DNA of 11,926 nt from Deltaproteobacteria bacterium (GTDB taxonomy: Bacteria; Myxococcota_A; UBA796), in assembly GCA_002707085.1 (NCBI GenBank), contig PALY01000008.1, positions 2,452 through 14,377 of the forward strand, read 5' to 3'. Shown in pieces: positions 1 through 7,900 of the stretch. Numbering within the stretch: position 1 is the stretch's first letter; every line of letters starts with the position of its first letter. A program made the translations under genes and the position numbers. The notes below the pieces were generated by a model, which saw only the letters and a program-made list of their open reading frames with translations, ran no database searches and had not been told where the DNA came from.

Positions 1-1245
1 TTGAAAGAACTTGAGGGCGCAGCCTGTCCAGGAGCGGGTGCATGCGGTGGGCAATTCACCGCCAATACGATGGCCACCGCTTTGACCTTTCTCGGTGTGT
101 CTCCAATGGGAATGAACGATCTACCGGCCATGGATCCGCGAAAGGATTCGGCGGCCTTCAAAGCCGGAGAACTTGCTCTCGACCTGATCAAAAGCAACCG
201 TCGGCTCAAAGACTTTGTAACGGTCCGTTCCCTTGAAAATGCAACCGCGTCGGTCGCTGCAACCGGTGGTTCAACCAATGCTGTGCTTCACCTGCTGGCA
301 TTGGCCAGAGAGTTTGAGCTGGATTTTCATCTTCACGACATCGATAGAATCTGTGCAGACACTCCCGTTCTCGCAGACCTCAAGCCAGGAGGTCAATTTA
401 CAGCACCCGATCTCCATGATGCTGGTGGCAGTCCGTTGTTGGTTCGCCGTTTGCTTGAAGCTGGGCTGCTCCACGACGAAAAGACGGTTTCAGGACAAAG
501 CTTGCACGCATTGACCCACCATGCAGAAGAAGTCTTGGGTCAACAGGTCGTCCACAGTGTGGATGCACCACTCAAGACTCGCGGTGGGTTGGCCATCCTC
601 AATGGTTCATTGGCCCCCGAAGGGTGTGTGGTCAAACTATGCGGGCACGGAACCCTGCAGCACGAAGGCCCTGCACGTGTTTTTGACCGTGAAGAGGATG
701 CATTTGATGCCGTCCAAAATGGTGACATCCATGCAGGCGATGTGATCGTCATCCGCTACGAAGGACCGCGCGGTGGACCGGGCATGAGAGAGATGCTGGC
801 CGTCACCGCCGCCCTGATTGGGCGGGGGTTGGGAGACAGCGTAGCGCTTGTGACCGACGGACGGTTCAGCGGTGCTACCCATGGACTGATGGTGGGTCAC
901 ATCGCACCGGAAGCCGCCAATGGTGGACCAATTGCATTCGTACGCGACGGTGACTTGATCACGCTCGATGTCACCACACGAAGACTCGACGTTCATGCAG
1001 ACTTATCGGCCCGTCACAATGATTGGACACCGCCACCCCCCAAGTACACCCGGGGAGCCTTGGCAAAATTTGCGGCCCTGGTTTCATCAGCATCGGAAGG
1101 TGCAGTCACAGGCTTTCCAAATCTTCTGGTCACTCCGCGACCTCAAGTCGCTCGGCCAACCACCCTGAATCAAAAAACCAATCCGAACTCAACCATGGTT
1201 CGGACATCAACGCTGCACACCGGTGCAGTTCTGGAGCAATCATGA
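1..1245 (+). CDS. ilvD: Dihydroxy-acid dehydratase, 3' part (5' end outside window)
   Basis: IlvD dehydrates 2,3-dihydroxy-isovalerate and 2,3-dihydroxy-3-methylvalerate to the 2-keto acids of valine and isoleucine synthesis, using an Fe-S cluster and Mg2+ in the cytosol. The reading frame is open from base 1, so the gene is cut by the window edge; the TTG at base 1 is not a real start. Visible family motifs are [17 protein letters not shown] (fragment residues 8-24, with a probable cluster-ligand Cys15), GGSTNA (89-94), the [14 protein letters not shown] region, EGPRGGPGM, and [11 protein letters not shown] (285-295), whose Ser290 is the expected catalytic base. About 414 residues remain, so roughly the first quarter to third of the enzyme is missing. 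The last ~30 residues after 'TGFPNL' are low in conservation and look like a C-terminal tail. The stop codon overlaps the ilvC start as ATGA (1242-1245). Confidence 0.95.
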   Translation: MKELEGAACPGAGACGGQFTANTMATALTFLGVSPMGMNDLPAMDPRKDSAAFKAGELALDLIKSNRRLKDFVTVRSLENATASVAATGGSTNAVLHLLALAREFELDFHLHDIDRICADTPVLADLKPGGQFTAPDLHDAGGSPLLVRRLLEAGLLHDEKTVSGQSLHALTHHAEEVLGQQVVHSVDAPLKTRGGLAILNGSLAPEGCVVKLCGHGTLQHEGPARVFDREEDAFDAVQNGDIHAGDVIVIRYEGPRGGPGMREMLAVTAALIGRGLGDSVALVTDGRFSGATHGLMVGHIAPEAANGGPIAFVRDGDLITLDVTTRRLDVHADLSARHNDWTPPPPKYTRGALAKFAALVSSASEGAVTGFPNLLVTPRPQVARPTTLNQKTNPNSTMVRTSTLHTGAVLEQS

Positions 1246-2258
1246 ACCGTCTATTCACCGCCGCCGATACCAGCCTGGCCCCTCTTCAATCTTCTCGAAT
1301 CGCTGTCTTGGGCTACGCCAGTCAAGGGCGCGCCCAAGCGTTGAATCTCCGTGATTCAGGGCTGAATGTCACCCTAGGCCTTCGTCCTGGAGGTGCCAGC
1401 TGGAATCGAGCCTTGGTCGATGGTTGGCAACCCCAAACCATGACGGATGCCGTACAAGATGCAGATGTCATCGTATTTCTGGTGTCTGATATGTCTCAAC
1501 CAGAAGTATGGGAAAACCACGTAGGTCCATCCGTAAAGCCGGGGGCCCTTTTGATGTTTAGTCACGGCTTCAATGTTCACTACAACCGCATTCGTCCTCC
1601 AGCAGATGTGGACGTAGCGCTTATCGCTCCCAAATCACCGGGCGCCCTTGTACGAACTCAGTTCGAAGCAGGACAAGGCGTTCCTTGCCTCTTGGCTGTT
1701 CATCAAGACGCCACCGGAACAGCAGAATCACGGGCACTGTCCTACGCTCATGCCCTCGGTGGAACCTTGGCTGGTGTGTTGCAAACAACATTCGCCGAAG
1801 AAACAGAAACCGACCTATTTGGTGAACAAGCTGTACTGTGTGGTGGAGTGACTGAACTCATTCGAGCCGGCTGGGAAACCCTTGTCGAGGCTGGGTACAA
1901 CCCTCAAGTTGCCTATTTTGAATGTCTGCACGAACTCAAATTGATCGTCGACCTGTTGCATGAAGGTGGATTTGCTCGCATGCATCGAGATGTCAGTGAA
2001 ACCGCTCGTTTCGGAGACCTGACCCGGGGGCCTCGGGTAGTGAACCAAGACACACGTACAAGAATGAAAGAAATCCTTTCTGAAATCCAAAATGGGAGTT
2101 TTGCTCAAGAATGGATCAATGAAAATGAAGAAGGCCGCCCACGCTACGAAGCGTTGATGCAAGAAGATCTAAACCACCCTCTTGAAGAGGTCGGTCAGCA
2201 GCTTCGCGCTCGGATGGCTTGGCTCCAAGAAGAAGCACCAAGAGCGTCGGCAAAATGA
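1242..2258 (+). CDS. ilvC: Ketol-acid reductoisomerase, class I (short form)
   Basis: IlvC converts 2-acetolactate and 2-aceto-2-hydroxybutyrate to the dihydroxy acids by Mg2+-dependent alkyl shift and NADPH reduction. I chose ATG 1242 because it overlaps the ilvD stop and gives 338 residues, the normal class I size; a longer in-frame ORF from 1023 would only run back through ilvD. The Rossmann region is at residues 20-60 with GYASQG (24-29) and the cofactor-specificity loop GLRPGGASW (46-54). His108 (SHGFN) and Lys131 match active-site positions. The knotted C-terminal domain carries the metal ligands Asp191 and Glu195 (DLFGE) and Glu227 and Glu231 (ECLHE), then [10 protein letters not shown] and the conserved HPLEEVG end. 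Oddities are Ala for the second Gly of GxGxxG and KSPGALVR where KGPGHLVR is usual. It is stop/start coupled to the next gene. Confidence 0.95.
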   Translation: MNRLFTAADTSLAPLQSSRIAVLGYASQGRAQALNLRDSGLNVTLGLRPGGASWNRALVDGWQPQTMTDAVQDADVIVFLVSDMSQPEVWENHVGPSVKPGALLMFSHGFNVHYNRIRPPADVDVALIAPKSPGALVRTQFEAGQGVPCLLAVHQDATGTAESRALSYAHALGGTLAGVLQTTFAEETETDLFGEQAVLCGGVTELIRAGWETLVEAGYNPQVAYFECLHELKLIVDLLHEGGFARMHRDVSETARFGDLTRGPRVVNQDTRTRMKEILSEIQNGSFAQEWINENEEGRPRYEALMQEDLNHPLEEVGQQLRARMAWLQEEAPRASAK

Positions 2259-3952
2259 GTCCAAACACCGCAAGACGACTCGTCGCACCAAGTTCGGGAG
2301 CCCAAGTAGTCCTTGATGCCCTCAAAGCTGAGGGCGTGGATGTGCTGTTTGGCTATCCGGGTGGTGCAATCCTTCCCGTATACGACGCCCTGCACAGTTC
2401 AGATCTTCGACACATCCTATGCCGACACGAACAAGGGGCGGCGCTTGCTGCGGATGGATACGCCCGGGCGACCGGACGGGTTGGGGTCTGTATGGCCACT
2501 TCCGGTCCGGGTGCGACCAACTTGGTCACGGGCTTGGCGAATGCCATGCTTGACTCCATCCCCATGGTTGCCTTGACCGGTCAGGTGCCCACCCAAGTGT
2601 TGGGTACCGATGCCTTCCAAGAAGTGGACACCATGGGGCTGACAATGCCCGTGGTCAAACACAACTTCTTGGTTCGTGAAGCCACCGATCTGCCCTGGGT
2701 CATGGCAGAAGCATTCCGAATCGCTCGCTCGGGCCGACCAGGGCCGGTCTTGGTCGATCTGCCCAAAGATGTCCAACTGGCAAACGTTCGGGTTCAACAA
2801 CCCAAACCACACACAAATCCCGAACCCACCAGGCTCGTGACAGACATTCATCCGTCGATTCAGCTACTCAAAATGTCGAAGCGACCGGTCATCTATGCTG
2901 GCGGTGGCGTCGGCATGGCCGATGCTGTCGATGTCTTCCGGAAATTCGTGGAAACCACCGGCATCCCCACAGTGACCACCCTGAAAGGACTGGGATTATT
3001 GCCGCCAAACCATCCTCTGAACTTGGGCATGCTCGGCATGCATGGCCTTGAGCAGGCCAACAAAGCGGTACAAGCGTCCGATTTATTGATCGTCTTGGGC
3101 GCGCGCTTCGATGACCGGGTCACTGGAAAGCTCTCCGGATTCGCACCCCACGCTCGAGTATTGCACGTAGAGATCGACCCTTCTGAAGTCGGAAAAGTGC
3201 GGGCTGCTGACGTATCCATCGTCGGAGACTTGGGACCCGCCCTGGAAACACTGTGTCATCAACTGGAACGACCGCTCCAAATCGCTGATTGGAGAGAAAA
3301 ATGCAAGCGACTACAAGCCGAACACACGTGGGACTATGAACCTCCGCATGAAAAAGTGTATGCCCCTCGTTTCCTTAAAATGCTTTCGGCAGCACAAGGG
3401 CCTCATGGGGTCATCGCCTGTGATGTCGGTCAGCATCAAATGTGGGTGGCCCAACACTGCGGCATACATCGGCCAGAAAACCATCTCAGCAGCGGAGGCT
3501 TGGGTACCATGGGGTACGGACTGCCCGCAGCAATTGGCGCCCAACTGGGAAGACCCAAAGCGTCGGTCATAAACGTCAGTGGGGATGGTTCGTTCATGAT
3601 GAATGTACAAGAACTGGCGACCCTCAAACGCTACAATCTTCCCGTAAAGATTGTTGTCTTGGACAACAGCTGTCTTGGCATGGTGCGTCAATGGCAAGAA
3701 CTGTTTTTAGAAAAGCGGTACAGCGAAACAGACCTCAGCGACAATCCGGACTTTTCGAAAGTTGCTGAAGCATTTGGGATCGCCTCTTCACGACTGTGGA
3801 GACGCGACCAAGAAGCAGAGTCCATCAACTGGCTGCTCAATACAGAGGGTCCTGCACTCTTGCACGTCGCCGTCGATCCTCAAGCAAATGTCTGGCCATT
3901 CGTACCGCCTGGTCACGACAACTCGACCATGATGACTGGAGAATCGAAATGA
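2255..3952 (+). CDS. ilvG: Acetolactate synthase large subunit, AHAS II (IlvG)-like
   Basis: This ThDP-, Mg2+- and FAD-dependent enzyme condenses pyruvate with pyruvate or 2-ketobutyrate, the first step common to valine and isoleucine synthesis. ATG 2255 overlaps the ilvC stop (ATGA) and gives 565 residues, normal for the family; an upstream in-frame ATG at 2219 lies inside ilvC and is less likely. The ThDP-activating Glu59 lies in RHEQGAALAADGYAR. The central FAD domain includes GARFDDRVTGK (282-292). The ThDP/Mg2+ motif runs from GDGSFMMN (443-450) to LDNSCLGMVRQW (469-480), followed by RYSETDLSDNPDF. The Trp480 position corresponds to the IlvG Trp linked with 2-ketobutyrate preference. The C-terminal 'NVWPFVPPG' resembles E. 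coli IlvG more than IlvB or IlvI, and the next gene is IlvM-like, which supports the IlvG call. Confidence 0.93.
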   Translation: MSPNTARRLVAPSSGAQVVLDALKAEGVDVLFGYPGGAILPVYDALHSSDLRHILCRHEQGAALAADGYARATGRVGVCMATSGPGATNLVTGLANAMLDSIPMVALTGQVPTQVLGTDAFQEVDTMGLTMPVVKHNFLVREATDLPWVMAEAFRIARSGRPGPVLVDLPKDVQLANVRVQQPKPHTNPEPTRLVTDIHPSIQLLKMSKRPVIYAGGGVGMADAVDVFRKFVETTGIPTVTTLKGLGLLPPNHPLNLGMLGMHGLEQANKAVQASDLLIVLGARFDDRVTGKLSGFAPHARVLHVEIDPSEVGKVRAADVSIVGDLGPALETLCHQLERPLQIADWREKCKRLQAEHTWDYEPPHEKVYAPRFLKMLSAAQGPHGVIACDVGQHQMWVAQHCGIHRPENHLSSGGLGTMGYGLPAAIGAQLGRPKASVINVSGDGSFMMNVQELATLKRYNLPVKIVVLDNSCLGMVRQWQELFLEKRYSETDLSDNPDFSKVAEAFGIASSRLWRRDQEAESINWLLNTEGPALLHVAVDPQANVWPFVPPGHDNSTMMTGESK

Positions 3953-4176
3953 ACCATCAACTGCTCATCCATCTGCGTTCCGTGGAAGGCGCGCTGGTTC
4001 GCACGATCGGTTTGGTTGAACGACGAGGCTACGCGCCGGAAAGAGTGTCTGCTGTGCCCGTAGGTTCGCACACCACCATGCTGCGCCTGACTGTGAACGC
4101 ACAACGACCCATCGAAAAACTCATTCACCAACTCAGAAAACTGTACGACGTACAACACGTGGAGATCACAACATGA
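3949..4176 (+). CDS. ilvM: Acetolactate synthase small subunit, short IlvM-like ACT-domain protein
   Basis: This is the regulatory/activating subunit partner of the preceding large subunit. ATG 3949 overlaps the ilvG stop (ATGA), and the 75-residue product ends in an ATGA overlap with ilvE. A single ACT-like fold is suggested by the alternating pattern from LLIHLRSVEGALVRTIGLVERRGY to VSAVPVGSHTTMLRLTVN. The end QRPIEKLIHQLRKLYDVQHVEI parallels the end of E. coli IlvM. It is far shorter than IlvN/IlvH-type subunits that bind valine, having no second C-terminal domain. Known AHAS II enzymes need the small subunit for activity and are poorly inhibited by valine; whether that holds here is an inference. 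The reading frame is open upstream to 3796 inside ilvG, but the coupled ATG is the logical start. Confidence 0.85.
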   Translation: MNHQLLIHLRSVEGALVRTIGLVERRGYAPERVSAVPVGSHTTMLRLTVNAQRPIEKLIHQLRKLYDVQHVEITT

Positions 4177-5072
4177 ACAACAACACACCCTACATCTGGG
4201 TCGATGGAAACATCATCACGAGCGACGAGAGCGGTTGTACGCTGCTTGAACACGGACTTCATTATGGAACGGGTGTATTTGAGGGCATTCGTTGCTATCC
4301 AACCGCCAATGGTCCCGCGATTTTCCGTCTTGATGCACACATGAAACGACTGCAGGCTGGCGCCGAAGTCCTTGGAATGAACATTGACATTCATCAACTG
4401 TCCCAAGCGGCACTCGATGTTCTGCATGCAAACCAACATCAAAGTGCGTACATCCGACCGATCATCTTCTATGGAGCAGGTTCTCTGGGTTTAGATGTCG
4501 GCGATCAATTGGTCACCCATTCTGTCGTGGCTTCGATGCCATGGAAGTCCCATTTAGGAGAAGCGGCTGAAAACAAAGGGGTCTGGATGAAAACATCCTC
4601 TGTGCGCAGGGTTCCCGCCTCTTCGGTCCCTCCACTGAAATTGTGCGGCACCTATGTAAATTCCATCATTGCCAAACGGGAAGCCACACAAGCGGGATTC
4701 GAAGAGGCTCTTTTTCTAGACCCAGATGGACGAATCTGTGAGGCCACTGGAGAGAATGTATTCATGGTGAAAAATGGCATTGTGACCGCTGTAGAACACC
4801 ACGATGCTTTGCCAGGCATCACCCGGGACACGATCATCTCTCTCGCGCAAGCAGAAGTGCGACCGGTCTACCTCAAAGAACTGTTGAACGCAGATGAGGT
4901 TTTCCTGACGGGTACCTCTGCAGAGGTTGCACCCGTGACTCGCATCGACAACACCCAATTTGAAATCGGTCCCGTCACGCGCAGATTGCAGACTTTGTAC
5001 CAAGACCTGGTGCATGGAAGGCTGCCACAACACACAGCCTGGCTCACTCGGGTTCGAAAATGGGCGGCCTGA
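4173..5072 (+). CDS. ilvE: Branched-chain amino-acid aminotransferase (class IV PLP enzyme)
   Basis: IlvE makes the final transamination of 2-keto acids to valine, isoleucine and leucine, with glutamate as amino donor. The 299-residue product has the usual family length. The N-terminal region carries the fold-type IV signature GLHYGTGVFEGIRCY (28-42). The PLP lysine is probably Lys156 in PPLKLCGTY, followed by YVNSIIAKREA and the cofactor-contacting stretch ICEATGENVF (188-197, with Glu190). LPGITRD follows further on, and GTSAEVAPV is near the C-terminal end. The start ATG 4173 overlaps the ilvM stop and the 3' end overlaps ilvA by 13 bases, placing it firmly in the operon. A D-amino-acid or aminodeoxychorismate-lyase function is possible for the fold but unlikely in this context. 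Confidence 0.93.
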   Translation: MNNNTPYIWVDGNIITSDESGCTLLEHGLHYGTGVFEGIRCYPTANGPAIFRLDAHMKRLQAGAEVLGMNIDIHQLSQAALDVLHANQHQSAYIRPIIFYGAGSLGLDVGDQLVTHSVVASMPWKSHLGEAAENKGVWMKTSSVRRVPASSVPPLKLCGTYVNSIIAKREATQAGFEEALFLDPDGRICEATGENVFMVKNGIVTAVEHHDALPGITRDTIISLAQAEVRPVYLKELLNADEVFLTGTSAEVAPVTRIDNTQFEIGPVTRRLQTLYQDLVHGRLPQHTAWLTRVRKWAA

Positions 5073-5998
5073 AAAGAGTCACCCTCAACGATGTACACAA
5101 AGCCGCAGAGCGGCTGCGACCGATCTTGTCGCCCACACCCCTTGTGTACAGCCACGACCGGGATGCTTGGCTAAAATTAGAGAACCTCCAGTTCACCGGT
5201 GCCTACAAAGTTCGCGGGGCGCTCAACGCACTGTTGATACAGATACAACGCAATGACCGAAGAACGGTCATTGCAGCATCTGCGGGCAACCACGGTGCGG
5301 GTGTGGCCTGGGCCGCACGCCATGTGGGGCTGGAAGCCATCATCGTGGTTCCAGTCCATGCACCAAGATCGAAAGTCGACCGGATACGGCAACTTGGTGC
5401 AAAGGTTGTGTTCATGGGCGAGACCTTTGAAGGCAGTCTCAAATGGGCCCAATACTGCGCACGCCAACATGGATTCCGCCTGCTGCATGCTTTTGACGAT
5501 CCGGATGTCATCGCAGGACAAGGCACCGTGGCTCTGGAGCTTCTCGATCTTCAGCCTGACGTTGTCTTGATTCCCATTGGTGGGGGCGGTTTGGCAGCAG
5601 GAACGTCTTTGGTCTTGAAGGATGCAGGGATCCGTGCGGTTGGCGTACAAATCAAAGGGGTTGATGCGCTGGCCAGCTACCTGCGGGGTGGCCCTGTCCG
5701 GATTCGTCCGAAAAAGACCATTGCAGATGGACTCCGTGTCCGTGAATCCGGACACATCACGCGAGAGTTGTGTGAACAGAATCTCTCGCAGGTGGTGTTG
5801 GTCACAGAATCAGAAGTGCAATCATCGATGCAATCTCTAGAAACATGTGAACCGTGGAGCGTCGAGGGTGCAGGCGCGGTTTCTGTCGCAGCGCTTACAC
5901 AGGTCGTGGGCCTTCGACGCGTAGCCCTCATTACCGGTGGCAATCGCGACACGGCTCCCATGATGAACGACCAACGAAAAGCCCTACTCATCAATTGA
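5060..5998 (+). CDS. ilvA: Threonine dehydratase (deaminase), catalytic domain only
   Basis: This enzyme deaminates threonine to 2-ketobutyrate, the isoleucine-specific entry to the pathway. ATG 5060 lies 13 bases inside ilvE and gives 312 residues. The fold-type II PLP signature is FTGAYKVRGA (45-54) with Schiff-base Lys50. The phosphate/substrate loop is SAGNHG (74-79), the glycine-rich PLP-phosphate loop is GGGG (174-177), and EGAGA and TGGNRD are near the end. The protein stops after the catalytic domain. The ~200-residue C-terminal ACT-like regulatory part that makes E. coli IlvA isoleucine-sensitive is absent, so it resembles TdcB in size. Its place in the ilv operon argues for a biosynthetic role. 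Serine dehydratase or serine racemase activity cannot be excluded from sequence alone. Confidence 0.88.
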   Translation: MGGLKRVTLNDVHKAAERLRPILSPTPLVYSHDRDAWLKLENLQFTGAYKVRGALNALLIQIQRNDRRTVIAASAGNHGAGVAWAARHVGLEAIIVVPVHAPRSKVDRIRQLGAKVVFMGETFEGSLKWAQYCARQHGFRLLHAFDDPDVIAGQGTVALELLDLQPDVVLIPIGGGGLAAGTSLVLKDAGIRAVGVQIKGVDALASYLRGGPVRIRPKKTIADGLRVRESGHITRELCEQNLSQVVLVTESEVQSSMQSLETCEPWSVEGAGAVSVAALTQVVGLRRVALITGGNRDTAPMMNDQRKALLIN

Positions 5999-6013
5999 TC
6001 AGTTTTACTGATC
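5997..6013 (+). terminator. Hairpin at the end of the ilv operon, candidate terminator
   Basis: GATCAGT (5997-6003), a TTT loop and ACTGATC (6007-6013) form a perfect 7-bp stem that starts within the ilvA stop codon. It is followed by TATTTG, a weak T tract. The stem is AT-rich, so it may be a weak terminator or an mRNA 3' stabiliser. The remaining bases to 6111 are AT-rich; TTTAAT at 6046-6051 resembles a -10 box, but no good -35 is paired with it. Confidence 0.35.
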
Positions 6014-6123
6014 TATTTGAACAAAACGTTTCGTTGTTTGTGATCTTTAATCTCCGGTAGTCATAGAGCAGCCAACGAGAAATCGTCGGCAAAAAACAAC
6101 CTTCAACGTTCATGAGGTTTCCA

Positions 6124-6858
6124 ATGACATCCATTTCTTCTTCAGCCATCAAGCTGCGACTGCTTGGTGTGGTGGCGATTTCATCCACAGCATGGGGATG
6201 CAACGTTGGAATCAAGACCTTTCCTGTTGGCGATACAGGTACGGCACCGGTAGCGGTCGATGACGACTCTGAAACTCCTGCATCTTCCGATGAAGACGAT
6301 TCCGATGAACCTTCAGACGATGAGTCCGGATGGGGAAGCGATGATGGCTCAGGAGGCGGTGATGATGCTTCTGGTTCAGGGGGGGGCTCCACTTCTTGTA
6401 CCTACGACGACTTTCCCGCGTTGATTCATCAAGCCATTCAAGACAACGGAGATCCCGCACACCCTCTGTTTACGTATCAAGCACGCGATGCTGAAACGGT
6501 ACCCTTTGATGAACTTCGAATCGAAAGCTACCAAGCTGAACCCTACTACGGTCCCTCTGGCCCTGGTTCTTACTCTCTCTCGGGTACCAACTATGAAGAC
6601 TGTGCGTTGTGCGTATACGTGATTCAAAACTGCAGTGACGACTACATGTGCGACAAAGTCTACTATGTCGATCAAGGGTCCTTGGACATCGCTTCCATGA
6701 GTACCAGCGGCGGCATGTTCAACGCGACCCTGCGCAACGCCCTCTTCCGCGAAGTGACAATCGATAGCACAACGTACGAATCAACCCCTGTACCGGGTGG
6801 TCAAAACTGGTGTGTAGAAAGCCTCGATATCGAACTGCCCATCACAATGTTCTATTAA
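6124..6858 (+). CDS. Lipoprotein with acidic/Gly-Ser linker and Cys-rich C-terminal domain, function unknown
   Basis: I chose ATG 6124 because TGAGG (6113-6117) sits 6 bases upstream as a Shine-Dalgarno; an in-frame ATG at 6112 would overlap it and only add four residues. The 244-residue product has a signal peptide with a basic KLR, a hydrophobic LLGVVAIS core and a degenerate lipobox AWG-C26. This predicts a lipid-anchored envelope protein, with Asn at +2 compatible with outer-membrane sorting. A 'VGDTGT' motif (35-40) and a D/S/G/E-rich linker (about 46-90) follow. The C-terminal domain (about 91-244) has Cys92, 160, 163, 170, 176 and 230, in patterns CALC, NC, MC and NWC, plus GGMFNATLRNALFREVTID. 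I recall similar domains in myxobacterial lipoproteins, but no function is known to me. An 8-G run (6379-6386) lies in the linker. The gene appears to be monocistronic. Confidence 0.82.
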   Translation: MTSISSSAIKLRLLGVVAISSTAWGCNVGIKTFPVGDTGTAPVAVDDDSETPASSDEDDSDEPSDDESGWGSDDGSGGGDDASGSGGGSTSCTYDDFPALIHQAIQDNGDPAHPLFTYQARDAETVPFDELRIESYQAEPYYGPSGPGSYSLSGTNYEDCALCVYVIQNCSDDYMCDKVYYVDQGSLDIASMSTSGGMFNATLRNALFREVTIDSTTYESTPVPGGQNWCVESLDIELPITMFY

Positions 6859-6860
6859 CC

Positions 6861-6880
6861 AGAGGGATGCTCCATCCTCT
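6861..6880 (+). terminator. Hairpin just after the first lipoprotein gene, candidate terminator
   Basis: AGAGGGATG (6861-6869), a CTC loop and CATCCTCT (6873-6880) form an 8-bp stem with one bulged G, two bases after the stop codon. No T run follows, so any termination may need a factor or act as a transcript end-stabiliser. It lies between convergent genes (the LysR gene ends at 6913 on the other strand). A 9-bp direct repeat, CTATGGTCA, follows at 6881-6889 and 6895-6903. Confidence 0.4.
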
Positions 6881-6912
6881 CTATGGTCATGAAGCTATGG
6901 TCAAATGACTGA

Positions 6913-7800
6913 TCAGGTGGCCACACTGTGCATGGTATCCAAAAACAACTGACCTGCGCGACCCAGTGAATGGCCCTTCCGAACTACAATTTGGGGTGAA
7001 TAGGTCCAGGTGCTGGTTTCTGCTTCGAGCACGACCAACCTTCCTTCTCGCAGGTCGTCCTCAATAAAATGTCGAGGAATCCAACCGTAGCCGGCCGCCT
7101 CAACCAGAGCGATACGCTTTGAGTGAAAGTCAGAGAGAAACACCACGTTCGTGTTTCCCATAAACGATGCCTTCGACCGACGATCAAACCGGGGTGAAGA
7201 GTCTCTCACCACCAACTCTGCATGCTCCTTTCTATTCTCGGCAGTCACAACCTCACTGGCAAGAGGGTGTTCAGGAGAGGCAACCAACAGCAACTCTAGG
7301 TCTGCCAAAGGCGTACAGTCATACCCATCATCATCCCCATTTCCGTCAAAACCAATCACCAATGCCAAATCGCCTTTCGATTCTTCAAAGCGATCTACAA
7401 CCCCTTCTTGGTACTCGACATTCAACCGTAGTGCTGTCGGAACATCAGGATCGGAAAACCTACGAATACAGCGAATGATTGCATTCATGGGAAGGGCGCC
7501 ATCTACAACCACATGAAGTTCTGGTTCCCAACCATCATGAAGCTGGAAAGCCACTCGTTCCAGCATTCGAGCCTGGTCGAGTACTTCTCGGGAAGCATCC
7601 AAAAGCCGCTGTCCTGCGGGTGTCAGCACCGCCTTGCGGCGGCTACGGTCAAACACATCCACACCCAAAGCAGACTCCAACCCTTGAATGGAGTAGCTGA
7701 CTGCAGACGGTACCTTGTGTAGTTCCGATGCTGCAGATGCAAAAGAGCCGGTTCGGGCAATGGCATCTAAAGCCAACAATTGATCAAGTGTGAAATTCAT
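6913..7800 (-). CDS. LysR-family transcriptional regulator
   Basis: The 295-residue product has the standard LysR length and layout. Residues 1-60 form the winged helix-turn-helix (LDQLLALDAIARTGSFASAASELHKVPSAVSYSIQGLE), followed by the linker helix and a periplasmic-binding-protein-like effector domain from about residue 90 to the end, including LLLVASPEHPLA and IALVEAAGYGWIPRHFI. The start is the ATG at 7798-7800, with TAGGAT about ten bases upstream on the minus strand. It is transcribed divergently from the second lipoprotein gene across a 100-bp gap, the classic arrangement for a LysR regulator and its target. It converges on the first lipoprotein gene. The effector and targets are unknown. 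It is not adjacent to ilvC, so there is no positional reason to call it IlvY. Confidence 0.93.
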   Translation of the reverse strand: MNFTLDQLLALDAIARTGSFASAASELHKVPSAVSYSIQGLESALGVDVFDRSRRKAVLTPAGQRLLDASREVLDQARMLERVAFQLHDGWEPELHVVVDGALPMNAIIRCIRRFSDPDVPTALRLNVEYQEGVVDRFEESKGDLALVIGFDGNGDDDGYDCTPLADLELLLVASPEHPLASEVVTAENRKEHAELVVRDSSPRFDRRSKASFMGNTNVVFLSDFHSKRIALVEAAGYGWIPRHFIEDDLREGRLVVLEAETSTWTYSPQIVVRKGHSLGRAGQLFLDTMHSVAT

Positions 7801-7900
7801 AGTTCAAAAATCCTAACCTTATTTGTCAGTATTTATCGCTTTTTCTGTCGCTATTTCGTCGGTAAAGTAAAAAACGACATCAAAAAAGGAAGGCGAATTT
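7801..7900. promoter_or_regulatory. Divergent intergenic region between the LysR gene and the second lipoprotein gene
   Basis: This 100-bp AT-rich gap must hold promoters for both divergent genes. AAGGAAGG (7886-7893) is a strong Shine-Dalgarno seven bases before the lipoprotein ATG. A near-tandem motif occurs as CGCTTTTTCTGTCG (7837-7850) and CGCTATTTCGTCG (7849-7861), a roughly 12-bp step that could be part of a regulator site. TTGTCA (7823-7828) resembles a -35 box, but I cannot pair it with a convincing -10. Confidence 0.45.

Noticed and set aside
1023..1241. N-terminal extension of ilvC back to ATG 1023
   Set aside because: It lies wholly inside ilvD, adds 73 residues with no family match, and the ATGA-coupled ATG at 1242 gives the normal class I length.
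2219..2254. Earlier start of the acetolactate synthase at ATG 2219
   Set aside because: It would overlap ilvC by 40 bases; the coupled ATG at 2255 fits the pattern of the other junctions and the family length.
6017..6051. Sigma-70 promoter TTGAAC ... TTTAAT before the first lipoprotein gene
   Set aside because: The -10 is good, but the spacing between the two boxes is 23 bases, too long for a standard promoter; I could not support a full call.
6913..7800. Calling the LysR gene ilvY, regulator of ilvC
   Set aside because: It is separated from the ilv genes by a lipoprotein gene on the other strand and is divergent from a different gene; nothing in the sequence ties it to acetohydroxy-acid sensing.
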